From: Margaritifera margaritifera | Taxonomy: Eukaryota > Mollusca > Bivalvia > Unionida > Margaritiferidae | Assembly (NCBI GenBank): GCA_029931535.1 | Contig: JAQPZY010001178.1 | Location: 1,052,501-1,116,500, forward strand | Direction of reading: 5' to 3' | DNA length: 64,000 nt | Part shown: positions 34,598 through 44,529 of the stretch, piece by piece | Layout: each line of letters starts with the position of its first letter | How positions within the stretch are numbered: the stretch's first letter is position 1 | Translations under genes and position numbers: made by a program | The notes under the pieces: model-generated | The model's input: only the letters and a program-made list of their open reading frames with translations | What the model was told of the DNA's origin: nothing | Database searches by the model: none

Positions 34598-34814
34598 CTA
34601 GAAATAATAATTGCGCATGAAAACAGTACCTACAAGGATGATAAAAACTGTAAATGTATCACTAAATTTATCAGGACAGCAGTGTAGTTTAAGCATATTA
34701 TATTGTCCATTTAAAACCTTAGGGGTCGGAGGCAATTAATAATAATTTAGATTGTCTTCCTTCTACAAGCAAGAAAATATTACTTAAACGCAATAGATGG
34801 TATTAAGGCCAAAT

Positions 34815-34816
<2 letters not shown>

Positions 34817-34892
<76 letters not shown>
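34817..34892. repeat. (TA)n microsatellite
   Basis: About 38 TA units. Confidence 0.97.
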
Positions 34893-34895
<3 letters not shown>

Positions 34896-35586
34896 AGATT
34901 TTGTACCTTACTTAGTGAAGTAAAATCTGCTTCAATAATGCATTTTAAAATCTTCAAACTTTTTTAAAAGACCTTGTATCGTAGCCTTTGAAACTGGCAC
35001 GAAGGGTCAATTAAATGCAAATTTAAAATAGTTTATTGTGATTATTTTCCTATTATTATTCATGCCGTAAATGTCTTTGTTTCGTATAAATGTAAACAAT
35101 GCAGAAAAGAATCAAGTTCTTGGGTTTACGCCATAATACTTGATTCCCAAGAGTAAAGACGAACCCTGTTTTGAGAAGAAAAGAAGATATTCCAAATTTA
35201 TGTTCAACATTTGTTTCCTGTTTTATAGCTTCAGAGCACAATAAATCCAGTCATTGCACATGACGTGAAAATTCCATTAGCTACAGAAATTTAACATAAA
35301 AAGTAGTGTAAGATGAATCTGTGCAAAAACTGTCCTCCATTTAAGTTTGTGTTTCCCATTAAGGCGATTTCTTACGCTCTGTTTTCTGAAAGAATCATTT
35401 TTATTTGTAAGGACACTTGAGAAAAAAGTGCAATTTGTACGAGTTGAATCTGCTTTAATTTGGAATAACAATACCGTGAATCTTCCAAATTCAGACACTA
35501 ATCGCACCATGGAAGAGAAAGTTAATCAAACCTGTCATTGTACGTCACAAGTAACACTTTGGTCTTTTTGGCAGTGGCCTTTGGTG

Positions 35587-36127
35587 TCAGTCGAAAGCAA
35601 TAATTTTGAACCCTTCCCCCCTCCCCCCCCCCAAAAAAAAAAAATAGAGCCGCCTAGATAAGAAAACTGGGAGGAAAATTTCTAACACTTCAGTTTCTTT
35701 CGAGAAATTGCTTATAGTAAAATTACGGGCATAATCTTGCATCGAAAGGGAATCCGCCATCTTGAACAACATGTACCATTCGAGGTGTGTGTGTACGTGT
35801 GTGTGTGTGTGTTAAACACTTCGACTATTTTGTTCAATCGGCTGAGATTTGAAGATAATGCAGAAAAGACCGATGTAATCCAAATGCCCCTGATGTAGGT
35901 TGGGGAGATTGTAATTGGGGAGTGGTCTGATTGACATGATGAATACGAATGACTAAATTTGCTAGTATTTGAAGTGGTCTCATTTTGGGGATGATCAAAA
36001 GAGATTTCACCATGCTCACAGAGATGCCATGACGAATTTTTGCGATGTGAACCAATATGTTTCTATCGGTTGTGCTTGAAATACATGTACCTACGTACCC
36101 AGTGCAATGCAAATTTAATAAATACAA
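35587..36127 (-). other. Two unrecognised minus-strand ORFs
   Basis: 36127-35834 (97 codons) contains KIRHGISVSMVKSLLIIPKM and a hydrophobic helix-like stretch. 35772-35587 contains CAAGATGGCGGATTCC, a Kozak-like start reading MADSLSMQDYARNF. Either could be an exon between the two better-supported minus-strand exons on each side, but no clean acceptor-donor pair with matching phase was found. Confidence 0.22.
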
Positions 36128-36694
36128 AGAACCGATATCATATCTAAAGAGAGCTATTCATATCCCATCGTTTTTTCCTTCTGTTTATATCACGCATAAA
36201 ATGATAATTAATCTTATGACACTTTAAGTCTGTCTCGACTCTATTGCTTTGCACTACATTTGTCATAGAACTATAAGGACAAGTTCAAAATTTTCCATTT
36301 TTATTTATACTAGTCTATAAAACCACAGTTGTGATTCAGTATCAATTACAAATAACTATTGAAAACTGTATTTCTGTACTTTAATGAGTAGAGGTCTAAA
36401 CGGTCTGATGATTTTATCTGATTTTATCCGATATTTTATTCTTTAAGTCTCTTTGTTGTACATAATCCAACAATATAAAAGACATGCATTTAACATATAT
36501 GCAAAACTGCCAGACAATATTAGCTCCAAGGTATATGCCAAAACATTTCTTCGCTAGTGGCAATTTTTAATCCAATATTTAAGCATCAATATACTGCCTG
36601 TAAGAATTTATCATTTTTATTGTTTGTATTTGCTACTAAGTAGCGACATAATTCAGTTGTTCAAGTTATTCACGTGACGAGAAACAGTTCTTAC

Positions 36695-36809
36695 CTCCAA
36701 AACAGGAGAGTTGATATTCCATATGAAGTACGTATCTCTAACATCAGACGCAAGGGCCACTAGTTTCTCACCAGGAAACAACATTTTATCTGTAAACTGA
36801 TTTTGAGAT
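36695..36809 (-). CDS. Candidate internal exon, WD-repeat-like
   Basis: A 115-nt minus-strand exon with acceptor GTGTTTAG| at 36810 and donor GAG|GTAAGA at 36695/36694. It is open in one frame: one base completes a split codon, then 38 codons including FTDKMLFPGEKLVALASD and TYFIWNINSPVLE. The pattern (hydrophobic LVALASD, then a short gap and F-I-W-N-I) resembles the last strands of a WD40 repeat, where W-D or W-N ends the motif. Exon length, both splice signals and composition agree with a real exon. The gene is not identified. Confidence 0.5.
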
Positions 36810-37923
36810 CTAAACACATTAAGACTGATAAATTATGATTTCATTACAGACAGAAGAATGCCATCGTTATACCCCTTTTTCCTTTGATAACACTTGTGGC
36901 TAGCATCAACAGAAACGGTAAATCGATGCAAACTATATTAGTGGCACGTAGCTGTAAATGTAAATCATTTGATAATTAAATTTTGTTTCAGCTTGGATTG
37001 GTCTCTAAGCCCGACCAGGATTCTAATGACCCAACCTGGTGTCTGAAGTGAGACTGATTCCGGAGAGGTGTTAAAGAATGAGAATATTTCCGGTTGTAAC
37101 CAGAACCGGATCTGTCTCTTTTTACTATTTTGATTAAATTAAAACGTAAATGAATAATAAATGCAATGATAAATCAATTATTTAAGATAAAATAGATGAA
37201 AAGGACGATAATTAACACAAATAAAGCCAGGTAGTGTAATGATGTTCGTTGGTTTTATTGCTGATCGTCAGTTTTAATAAGCATGTGAACACATATAGTC
37301 GAAACGTAGAAACGCTAAGAAGTAATCAAAAACAAAATTAACTGTGCAATTCATAAAAAGAGAAACCAATATTAGTGAATGTTTTTTATCGGTTTCTCTA
37401 CCAAGATGTTGCAATTTACAAGTCCATTTCCGACACTATAGTATATTGAAACAGATAATATGCATATCAACAAAGCAATAAATTCTGCTTTTCTAAAAAG
37501 ATAGCAAGTAGTGTTTCAACATAAGGACAACACTATGAAAATAAAACCAATGTGCACAAAGACTTAAACAGTACATATGTCAATACTAAAAGAAATGGTT
37601 TTGACCTTCTTAACATAAATCCTGTGTATATGAGAGTATTTTTCCCGCTAGCAGAAAATTTCTATTTGAGATTGAAACAAAAGATAACTTATTTTATAAA
37701 AAAAAACATGAATTTAACTAGAACTATGAGGAGACGCCACAGATGGCCCCATAAAATACCCTAAATTAGGAAATTTTTTGCTGTAGATAAGCAATTTAGC
37801 GGGTCTCGCAGAGGCGCAAAAAATTCAAAGCACAAAAATATATCTTAAAAATATGACTATCCCAAAAAAACCAAGTCTGTTGATAAATACTCTTCTCCAG
37901 TAAATCTGGTGTGCCATTCTATA

Positions 37924-38031
37924 TAGTACAACGGGTACGACTTCCTGCTCACAAACCTATTATGTTTCTGGAAATTATAGTACAACTTGTACGAGTTTCT
38001 GCTCACGAACCTATTATGTTTATGGAAATTA
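37924..38031. repeat. 54-bp tandem duplication
   Basis: Two 54-bp units, TAGTACAACGGGTACGAC and TAGTACAACTTGTACGAG at their starts, both ending GGAAATTATA. Confidence 0.9.
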
Positions 38032-38689
38032 TACCACTTCTCTTTTTATCTGGAATATTTTCAGCCAATATTCATACTTTATGCTACATTAGGGGTTCAT
38101 ATAATATATCGTTATCTCTCTTAAATAACCACGCAAATGAGAAATATACACCTCACTGATATAGAAAGGTAAACTGGAAGGAAAATAAAAGAAAATCTTT
38201 CTACAGTGTTACGGAATTATGTATATGGAATCTATAGTGTGCTTAAACTTTTGCCTTGACTCTACTTTAAAGTTGTGTCAAATAGTGAGTCATATTTAAG
38301 TTGGGTTTAGTTGTACTATTAATCAAAATAACAACATGTTTACTGACCTTTTGTTCAATGTCAGAGTTGTTTACTGTATCTGGGGTACATTTTCATTAAT
38401 AGACGCATTTAGTATTGCATTCTGGGTCATAATATGACACGTTTCCTGTTGTGAAATGTGCCATTTGCAAGTTGTATAAAAGACCTAGAAATACGAATTA
38501 ATTTCATTCCATTTTAGATCTTGAGCTGAAAAGATCTGGTTTTTTTATGATCAGCTTTTTGGAATCATCAGATCGTTTGAAATAATAGCCGAGCTGGAAT
38601 CATGCTGTAATGTTATGCCATGCTGTGTAGATAATTCGAAAGGAATTATTTATTGGACCATTCAACAGAGCTACTTGGATTATATTATC

Positions 38690-38847
38690 ATTGGAACATC
38701 ATGACAGTCCAGACTCATTCATTCGGAACCATCATCTATTTGGAACATTCGTTCATTACGAAGACTCATTCTTTCGGAACATTAGTTCATTACGAAGATT
38801 CATTTGGAACATTCATTAACTTGGAACATTCATTCACTTGGAACATT
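38690..38847. repeat. Degenerate short tandem array
   Basis: Six to eight imperfect units built on TTCATT and TTGGAACAT (also CGGAACAT), at 16-30 bp spacing. The reading frame across it is repeat-derived. Confidence 0.8.
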
Positions 38848-39433
38848 TTAAAGTTTCTATATATACAGGACTTGTGATTAGGACACTAATAATTGTTGGA
38901 TTATTTGGAATATAATACATGATACTGTAAGTGTATTTTGATTTTCACATTAATTATTTAAAATAAATTGTTTGTTGATTTTTACAAACATTGTTGGTTT
39001 CACTATCTTTTTGTTACGTTTGTTCGAGCCATAGGGTTGTAACAACAGAAAAAGAAAAACAAAAAAGAAATTGATCTCGATACAAGCTAAAACAGCAAAA
39101 AAAATAGTATTTAAAATTTACAAAAATATACGCAAAAATATCAAGGCCTGGATTTCACCAACTAAACTTAAACCTAGACTTTAATATAGGTCTAGATTAA
39201 AGCAACTTGATTGGCTGATATTTAAGTCTGACTCAAAACTCACTAATCAAATTCCTTAAATCAATACTTAAACTTTGAGACATGTTGGTGAAATCGAAGC
39301 CAGATCTATGCTATGTTACAACTGAAGAAACTTCTGCTCATTATGCAATGACAAGATTATAGTCAAATTCTTGACGTCCAGGTACGACATGTGTGATATC
39401 ATAAATCACTCTTTAAAATACTCTGTCCCCCCC

Positions 39434-39435
<2 letters not shown>

Positions 39436-39485
<50 letters not shown>

Positions 39486-39503
39486 ACCACCACCACCACC
39501 ACC
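39436..39503. repeat. (CA)n then (CAC)n microsatellite
   Basis: About 24 CA units followed by seven ACC/CAC triplets. Confidence 0.96.
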
Positions 39504-39532
39504 GCCATCACCAAATATCGGTTTGACAACAG

Positions 39533-40683
39533 GCAAAGCGATATATGACACAGATGGTAAGAAACACGCCCATGCTTATATGGAAATTTGTAGCTATCAG
39601 ACTTAATAACATGTTTTTCTAGATTCTCATTTGCATTCAATAACGGAAGGAATTGCAATGTACCGCTAATAACGAAGTCCGAATGGTTATTTTGACGAGT
39701 GCAAGCGACTAACACAGATATAATTGAAAATACGACTTCTTGTTATCGTCTAATTAGAGATCGTGTCCTTTTGAAAATTGCAACTGTTGAATTTTGAAAA
39801 GATCAATCCTTTTGACTGGAACGTATCATGAACATCCTCGTAAACGTTTACTTTTCTATTGTTAAATAGAAATATATTGTATTTTTTTTCATTGATCTAT
39901 TTGAGTTAGCCAATATCTGAAAAGGTAGGATTACCTACCTACACGCACACTATTTTTATGTTGTGTATCAATAACATTCCGATGTAGAATAAATATGAAC
40001 GACTTTGCTCTTCAGTAAAATATTAAATGAGTAAAATTAGAAATAAAAAGTTGCTGTATACCTTTGAATTATTCTGCTTGTTGCAAACTTGTCCCGACCT
40101 TCCCGTGAATACTATGCTTTTCGATTTTCAACATTTCTTTTTCAGATATGTATTGATTTGTTTTAGAGACAACAAATTATTTGAAAATGTTGCAAAAGTG
40201 TCAAATTATATGTGAATTAAGTTAGTCCAAGTCTAGATTGTCGGAACTTGCCCATATTTTTATTCAAAGCAAAGTGAGATGTTACACAGATGTAAAAATA
40301 TATTTTTAAAAAAATGCTCTTGTTAACTGGAAATGTGTAGCTGTAAGACTTAAAAACATAGTGGCCCCAACCTAGACTGTCGGAGTTTGTTTTCATTTTC
40401 ATTTTAGGCAAAGAGATATATTTCACAGCTGTAAAATTAGAGGTCCGTGCTTATTTGGAACTTCTGAGATACCGGACTTAATAACATGTTTTCCGGATTC
40501 TTATTTGCATCCAATAACCAAGAGGACAGGAATTCTTCGATAATAACTGAGCACAAATGGTTATTTTGACAAGCGCAAGCGCCACACAGAGAGATAATTG
40601 AAAAGAAGACTTACTGTTATTGTCTAATTAAATATCGTGTTTTCCTGAAAATTGCAGCTGTTGAATATTGGAAAGATCAAACT
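39533..40683. repeat. Decayed tandem duplication, about 280 bp
   Basis: 39533-39810 and 40407-40683 align throughout (GACTTAATAACATGTTTT, GGTTATTTTGAC, GCAACTGTTGAAT versus GCAGCTGTTGAAT). A third partial unit at 40217-40365 repeats the AGTCTAGATTGTCGGA and CACAGATGTAAAA blocks found again at 40366-40440. Confidence 0.85.
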
Positions 40684-40843
40684 ATGTTGAATCGGACTGT
40701 TATATGGATTCTAGCCGTTTTAGTTGTGTAAAGCAAGGATAATTGTTGGCTCATATATTTGATAATTCTGGAAAAGTCTTTAGTGCGATTTGTTCTTAAT
40801 TTCCAGATGTGTTCAAAATTACGAGCAATAAATGAGGAAATTC

Positions 40844-40849
40844 TTTATT
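40844..40849 (-). terminator. Candidate poly(A) signal
   Basis: AATAAA on the minus strand, about 120 bases beyond the stop of the gene model ending at 40969. Confidence 0.4.
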
Positions 40850-40968
40850 GGCTTCAGTGAAATTTTTAATTTGTTTCACTTTTTGAGTAAAATGTTAGGG
40901 CCTCCATCAGTGATCTCACTGATGATCAGGAAAATTTCACATTTAAATTGGTTTGTTTTCGCCATTTC

Positions 40969-41149
40969 TTATAATTCAGTGATTCCTTCAATGTCTGGCG
41001 AGTAGAAGCTCTTTTGGTTGCAGGGGTTTGTCTTCTTGTGGATTCTGGCTAGGTATTTGACTTTGCCGTATTCGCTTACTAGCTTTTGTTTGGCACTATA
41101 TGCCCAAGATTTTGTTGATGTTCCGTTAAACCCTACATACATACATGCA

Positions 41150-41216
<67 letters not shown>

Positions 41217-41602
41217 GCTAAAGAGGACATTATTTCTCTTTTTTTGTGTCAAGCAACAGCCAATGAAAATCAAACAAATTAGTCAGTTTCGGCATATGAA
41301 GCGTTGTTTTAGTGTTGTATAAAACGACTGAAGCATACAATACAGGTATTGTTACCAGTCAAAACTTCGGTCAGTCTTTTCTAAAAAAAAATTGATGGTT
41401 TTGTATCTAAACAAAGAAAAGCTGTGAAAAATGAATAAATGAATGAATATATAAATAAATCGATTTACATCCATAAGCTAACACAAAAATGTAATTTAGA
41501 GTTACTTTTGTCAAGGCCCTCTCTTGAAAATCTGCCCTGTATAAATCATTTTGCAAATATAATTCACTACTAAGGATGGCGTCAATACGATAAGACAATG
41601 GT
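40969..41602 (-). CDS. Candidate 3' end of a host gene, three exons
   Basis: Minus-strand model. Exon 41602-41506 (97 nt) follows a strong acceptor (ATACCCTTGCAG|) and ends at donor AAA|GTAACT. It encodes one split base plus 32 codons including LSSELYLQNDLYR and ends in phase 0. Exon 41380-41356 (25 nt) follows ATTTTTTTTTAG| and ends ACTG|GTAACA; it encodes KRLTEVLT plus one base. Exon 41132-40969 follows GTATGTAG|, supplies the remaining two bases of a Gly codon, then FNGTSTKSWAYSAKQKLVSE and more basic sequence to ITEL and TAA. Phases join without a stop across all three. AATAAA follows at 40849-40844. The second intron contains a (TA)n tract. The protein is not recognised, is rich in Lys, and has no membrane segment. 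The 5' part lies above 41602 and was not found. Confidence 0.5.
41155..41214. repeat. (TA)n microsatellite
   Basis: About 30 TA units, inside the proposed last intron of the gene model at 40969-41602. Confidence 0.97.
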
Positions 41603-41699
41603 CTGCAAGGGTATAAGTATGTAATCCTATGAGATATCGGAAATCATGTTCCTCTTATACATCCAAGCTACCCTCCCCCACAACCCCGTCTTTTACAGG

Positions 41700-41850
41700 T
41701 TTTCTTACATTGTACTGGAAGAAAATATTCCCATTCGGAAGAGACAATCTAATTAGGTTACAGAATCCCACATCTCGTTCAGTGACTCAGACACCTTTGG
41801 AGCATTCGTATCAATTTAATTATCGACGAGACGGAACCTGTCTGTCATGA
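41700..41850 (+). CDS. Candidate plus-strand terminal exon
   Basis: A strong acceptor (CCCCGTCTTTTACAG| ending at 41698, preceded by a C/T-rich tract) leads into a frame of about 49 codons containing LTLYWKKIFPFGRDNLIRLQ and TQTPLEHSYQFNYR and ending TGA. No AATAAA was seen nearby. It would end on the opposite strand only about 100 bp from the first exon of the minus-strand model at 40969-41602, so its upstream exons would have to interleave with that gene. This makes one of the two calls doubtful. Confidence 0.3.
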
Positions 41851-42080
41851 CAAAAACGATTATATCGTAAAGTAAGGCAGAGGATTTGAAAGCTGTTTTG
41901 AATAATGATGTTAGTTACATTGTATAACAAAAAAAATTCTTAGGAATTTTGAAGGCATAATCAACAAGTCAAATATAATTTTTTTTAATACATGTCGGTT
42001 TTGATCTCGCCTAGCAGAAACGTAAAGTTCAAGGGAGAGTAGACACATTAAAATCGAGAACATTTTTTTGAATTTACTGG

Positions 42081-42520
42081 GATATGTCGTATTTACACAA
42101 CTGTGTAACTAGATGACTTGCATATGTCGTATTTACACAACTGTGTAACTAGATGACTTGCATATGTCGTATTTACACAACTGTGTAACTAGATGACTTG
42201 CATATGTCGTATTTACACAACTGTGTAACTAGATGACTTGCATATGTCGCATTTACACAACTGTGTAACTAGATGACTTGCATATGTCGTATTTACGCGA
42301 CTTTGTAACTAGATGACTTGCATGTGTCGTATTTACACAACTATGTAACTAGATGACTTGCATGTGTCGTATTTACACAACTGTATAACTAGATGACTTG
42401 CATGTGTCGTATTTACACAACTGTGTAACTAGATGACTTGCATGTGTCGTATTTACACAACTGTGTAACTAGATGACTTGCATGTGTCGTATTTACACAG
42501 TTGTGTAACTAGATGACTTG
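42081..42520. repeat. 40-bp minisatellite, exactly 11 units
   Basis: Eleven 40-bp units (CATATGTCGTATTTACACAA followed by CTGTGTAACTAGATGACTTG). Units 1-6 carry ATATGT and units 7-11 ATGTGT. Each unit contains a near-palindrome TTACACAACTGTGTAA; the last unit has TTACACAGTTGTGTAA, its exact reverse complement. Confidence 0.97.
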
Positions 42521-42529
42521 CACCACCAT

Positions 42530-43080
42530 TTTCGTTGCGGAGGACTGGTTTCCTGTATAGGTAGTTTTTACGTGACACCACAGGCTTTCATAGTTTTGTA
42601 ATTGATTTAGTGTCCACCATGTGTGGGGTTATCAATAACACATGTATGGGAGAAAAGACGGAAAGTTTTACAATGGTCTATTTGTCTTGTCATAACATTT
42701 ATTTACAACCAATAGTATATGCTAGAGAAATTTTATTTCAATAGCCAATACTTATAAACAAGATAGCAAATACTTTTCCTCCTTGTTTTAGTTGTTCCTT
42801 CATTTTGTGTAAACCCCATCTTTGCAAACCACGGGCGAAAGTCCGCAAAAAAGGAGCGGTGCGGATTTTTCTCCGTGGGTTGCGACGATGCGTAAACTCA
42901 GTCTTTACTGTTTCGATAGGGTACTGTAATGCTACGTCCAGAATGACAGTTTTCTGACGCACTCAGTATTCCCCGACTACCGTCGTACATCTGATTGCAT
43001 AACATCATGTGAAACAGAAAGACAAACGGTTACGTACCTATTCATACACAGGATAGAAACACACACTATGGTGTGAAGAA
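42530..43080. other. Unassigned; ambiguous exon-like sequence
   Basis: 42738-42962 is open on the minus strand (ending beside AATAAA) and also follows a good plus-strand acceptor (CTCCTTGTTTTAG| at 42788) with open frames. The two readings exclude each other and neither is supported further. Confidence 0.25.
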
Positions 43081-43085
43081 CCAAC

Positions 43086-43087
<2 letters not shown>

Positions 43088-43168
<81 letters not shown>
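43088..43168. repeat. (GA)n microsatellite
   Basis: About 40 GA units followed by (GGTG)n-like sequence. Confidence 0.97.
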
Positions 43169-43174
<6 letters not shown>

Positions 43175-44079
43175 GGTGGGTGGGTCGGGACGGGTTTACA
43201 GGTTTGTAACGGCCTGTGGAAGATAGTCCTCAGAAAAGAACAACCACTTTTACAGGCCTAATCGTTATTCTTGTTTCAAGTCTTTTCTGTTAGTCAGTTC
43301 TTATGAAGAATGACACTGGCTTGATATACTATTTCCCACATCTTCAAAGACCAAATTAAATAGTGAGATTGCCATTGATCTATTACTAATTGTATAGCCA
43401 TTGTCGGAAACGAAAGCTGTCTTTTATGCATTCAGTAATATTTTACATATTTGACAAGAGACAAGATCTGAGAGTTTCCAAAAGGGCGCCTGCTGATACC
43501 GAGTAATTCCTATCGTCATCTCAGTGCCAAAGCAATCACAATGGATCGTCTTTTTTTGTATTTTCGCCTGTCAAAGACAGTCTGTCTCCAACAATACCAT
43601 CAGGAAAGTTATTGGTTTTATTTCCTCTTCAACACGTGTTCCCAGTCACAAATGTCACCGACAATTTACCCGCACCTGTTAGTTACGTAATGTTCAATCG
43701 ATTAAGCCCTCACAATGCCGGTGGTTATGTAGCTTCCTAGCTCCTATTAAGGGACAAGATACACGCATTGATGATATTGAATCTCGAGAAAGTTGAAATC
43801 CCCATTTAAAAGAGAGAACTAGAAATTATGTTCTTAAGGTGAAATAAATCATAGTATTTAACATTTTTTTGATCAGAAGAATATGAACATTTTAATTGAT
43901 AGGATAACAACGTCTTAGAGATCCAATTTAAATGTCGGAACCTTCGAAAGAACTGCTCTGGCAAAGTATTTTCTTGGTGCAGGGTATAGGTTTCACGTGC
44001 AAATGAATGTAACTTATGTCTTTAATTATTTGCCAAACAACTAACATTTTTATATAACACCAATGGTCTTCATTTGTGA

Positions 44080-44080
<1 letters not shown>
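43175..44080. other. Unassigned stretch
   Basis: No gene, element or array is supported. Confidence 0.5.

Positions 44081-44082
<2 letters not shown>

Positions 44083-44160
<78 letters not shown>
44083..44160. repeat. (TA)n(TG)n microsatellite
   Basis: About 29 TA units run into about ten TG units. Confidence 0.96.
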
Positions 44161-44161
<1 letters not shown>

Positions 44162-44413
44162 ATATATAATGACACAAATGTTCCAAAACGGCGCGTGCAA
44201 AATAAAAACGTTTCCCTACGTTTCGATCTAAAGTAAGGTTTTCCTCAGTGCACAATGGAATACATACACATAAACAAAAGCACACAAAGAGTGACACGTG
44301 AAGAACAATAAACATTTACAATTTGGCAAAGAGAAGAAGAACTATAAAGAAAAAGTATAAACTAAAGAAAAAGAACAAAATAACAAGAAGTAACTGCATG
44401 TCTAAGAAGGGAT

Positions 44414-44527
<114 letters not shown>

Positions 44528-44529
44528 CG

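Larger units (their letters stand above)
36820..39430. other. Unassigned, possible intron, with short repeats
   Basis: No further exon could be supported. It contains a two-unit 54-bp duplication (37924-38031) and a TTGGAACATTCATT array (38690-38847), listed separately. Confidence 0.45.

Noticed and set aside
42738..42962. Minus-strand terminal exon ending at AATAAA
   Set aside because: A stronger plus-strand acceptor with open frames overlaps it and the minus-strand acceptor lacks a pyrimidine tract; neither orientation could be preferred.
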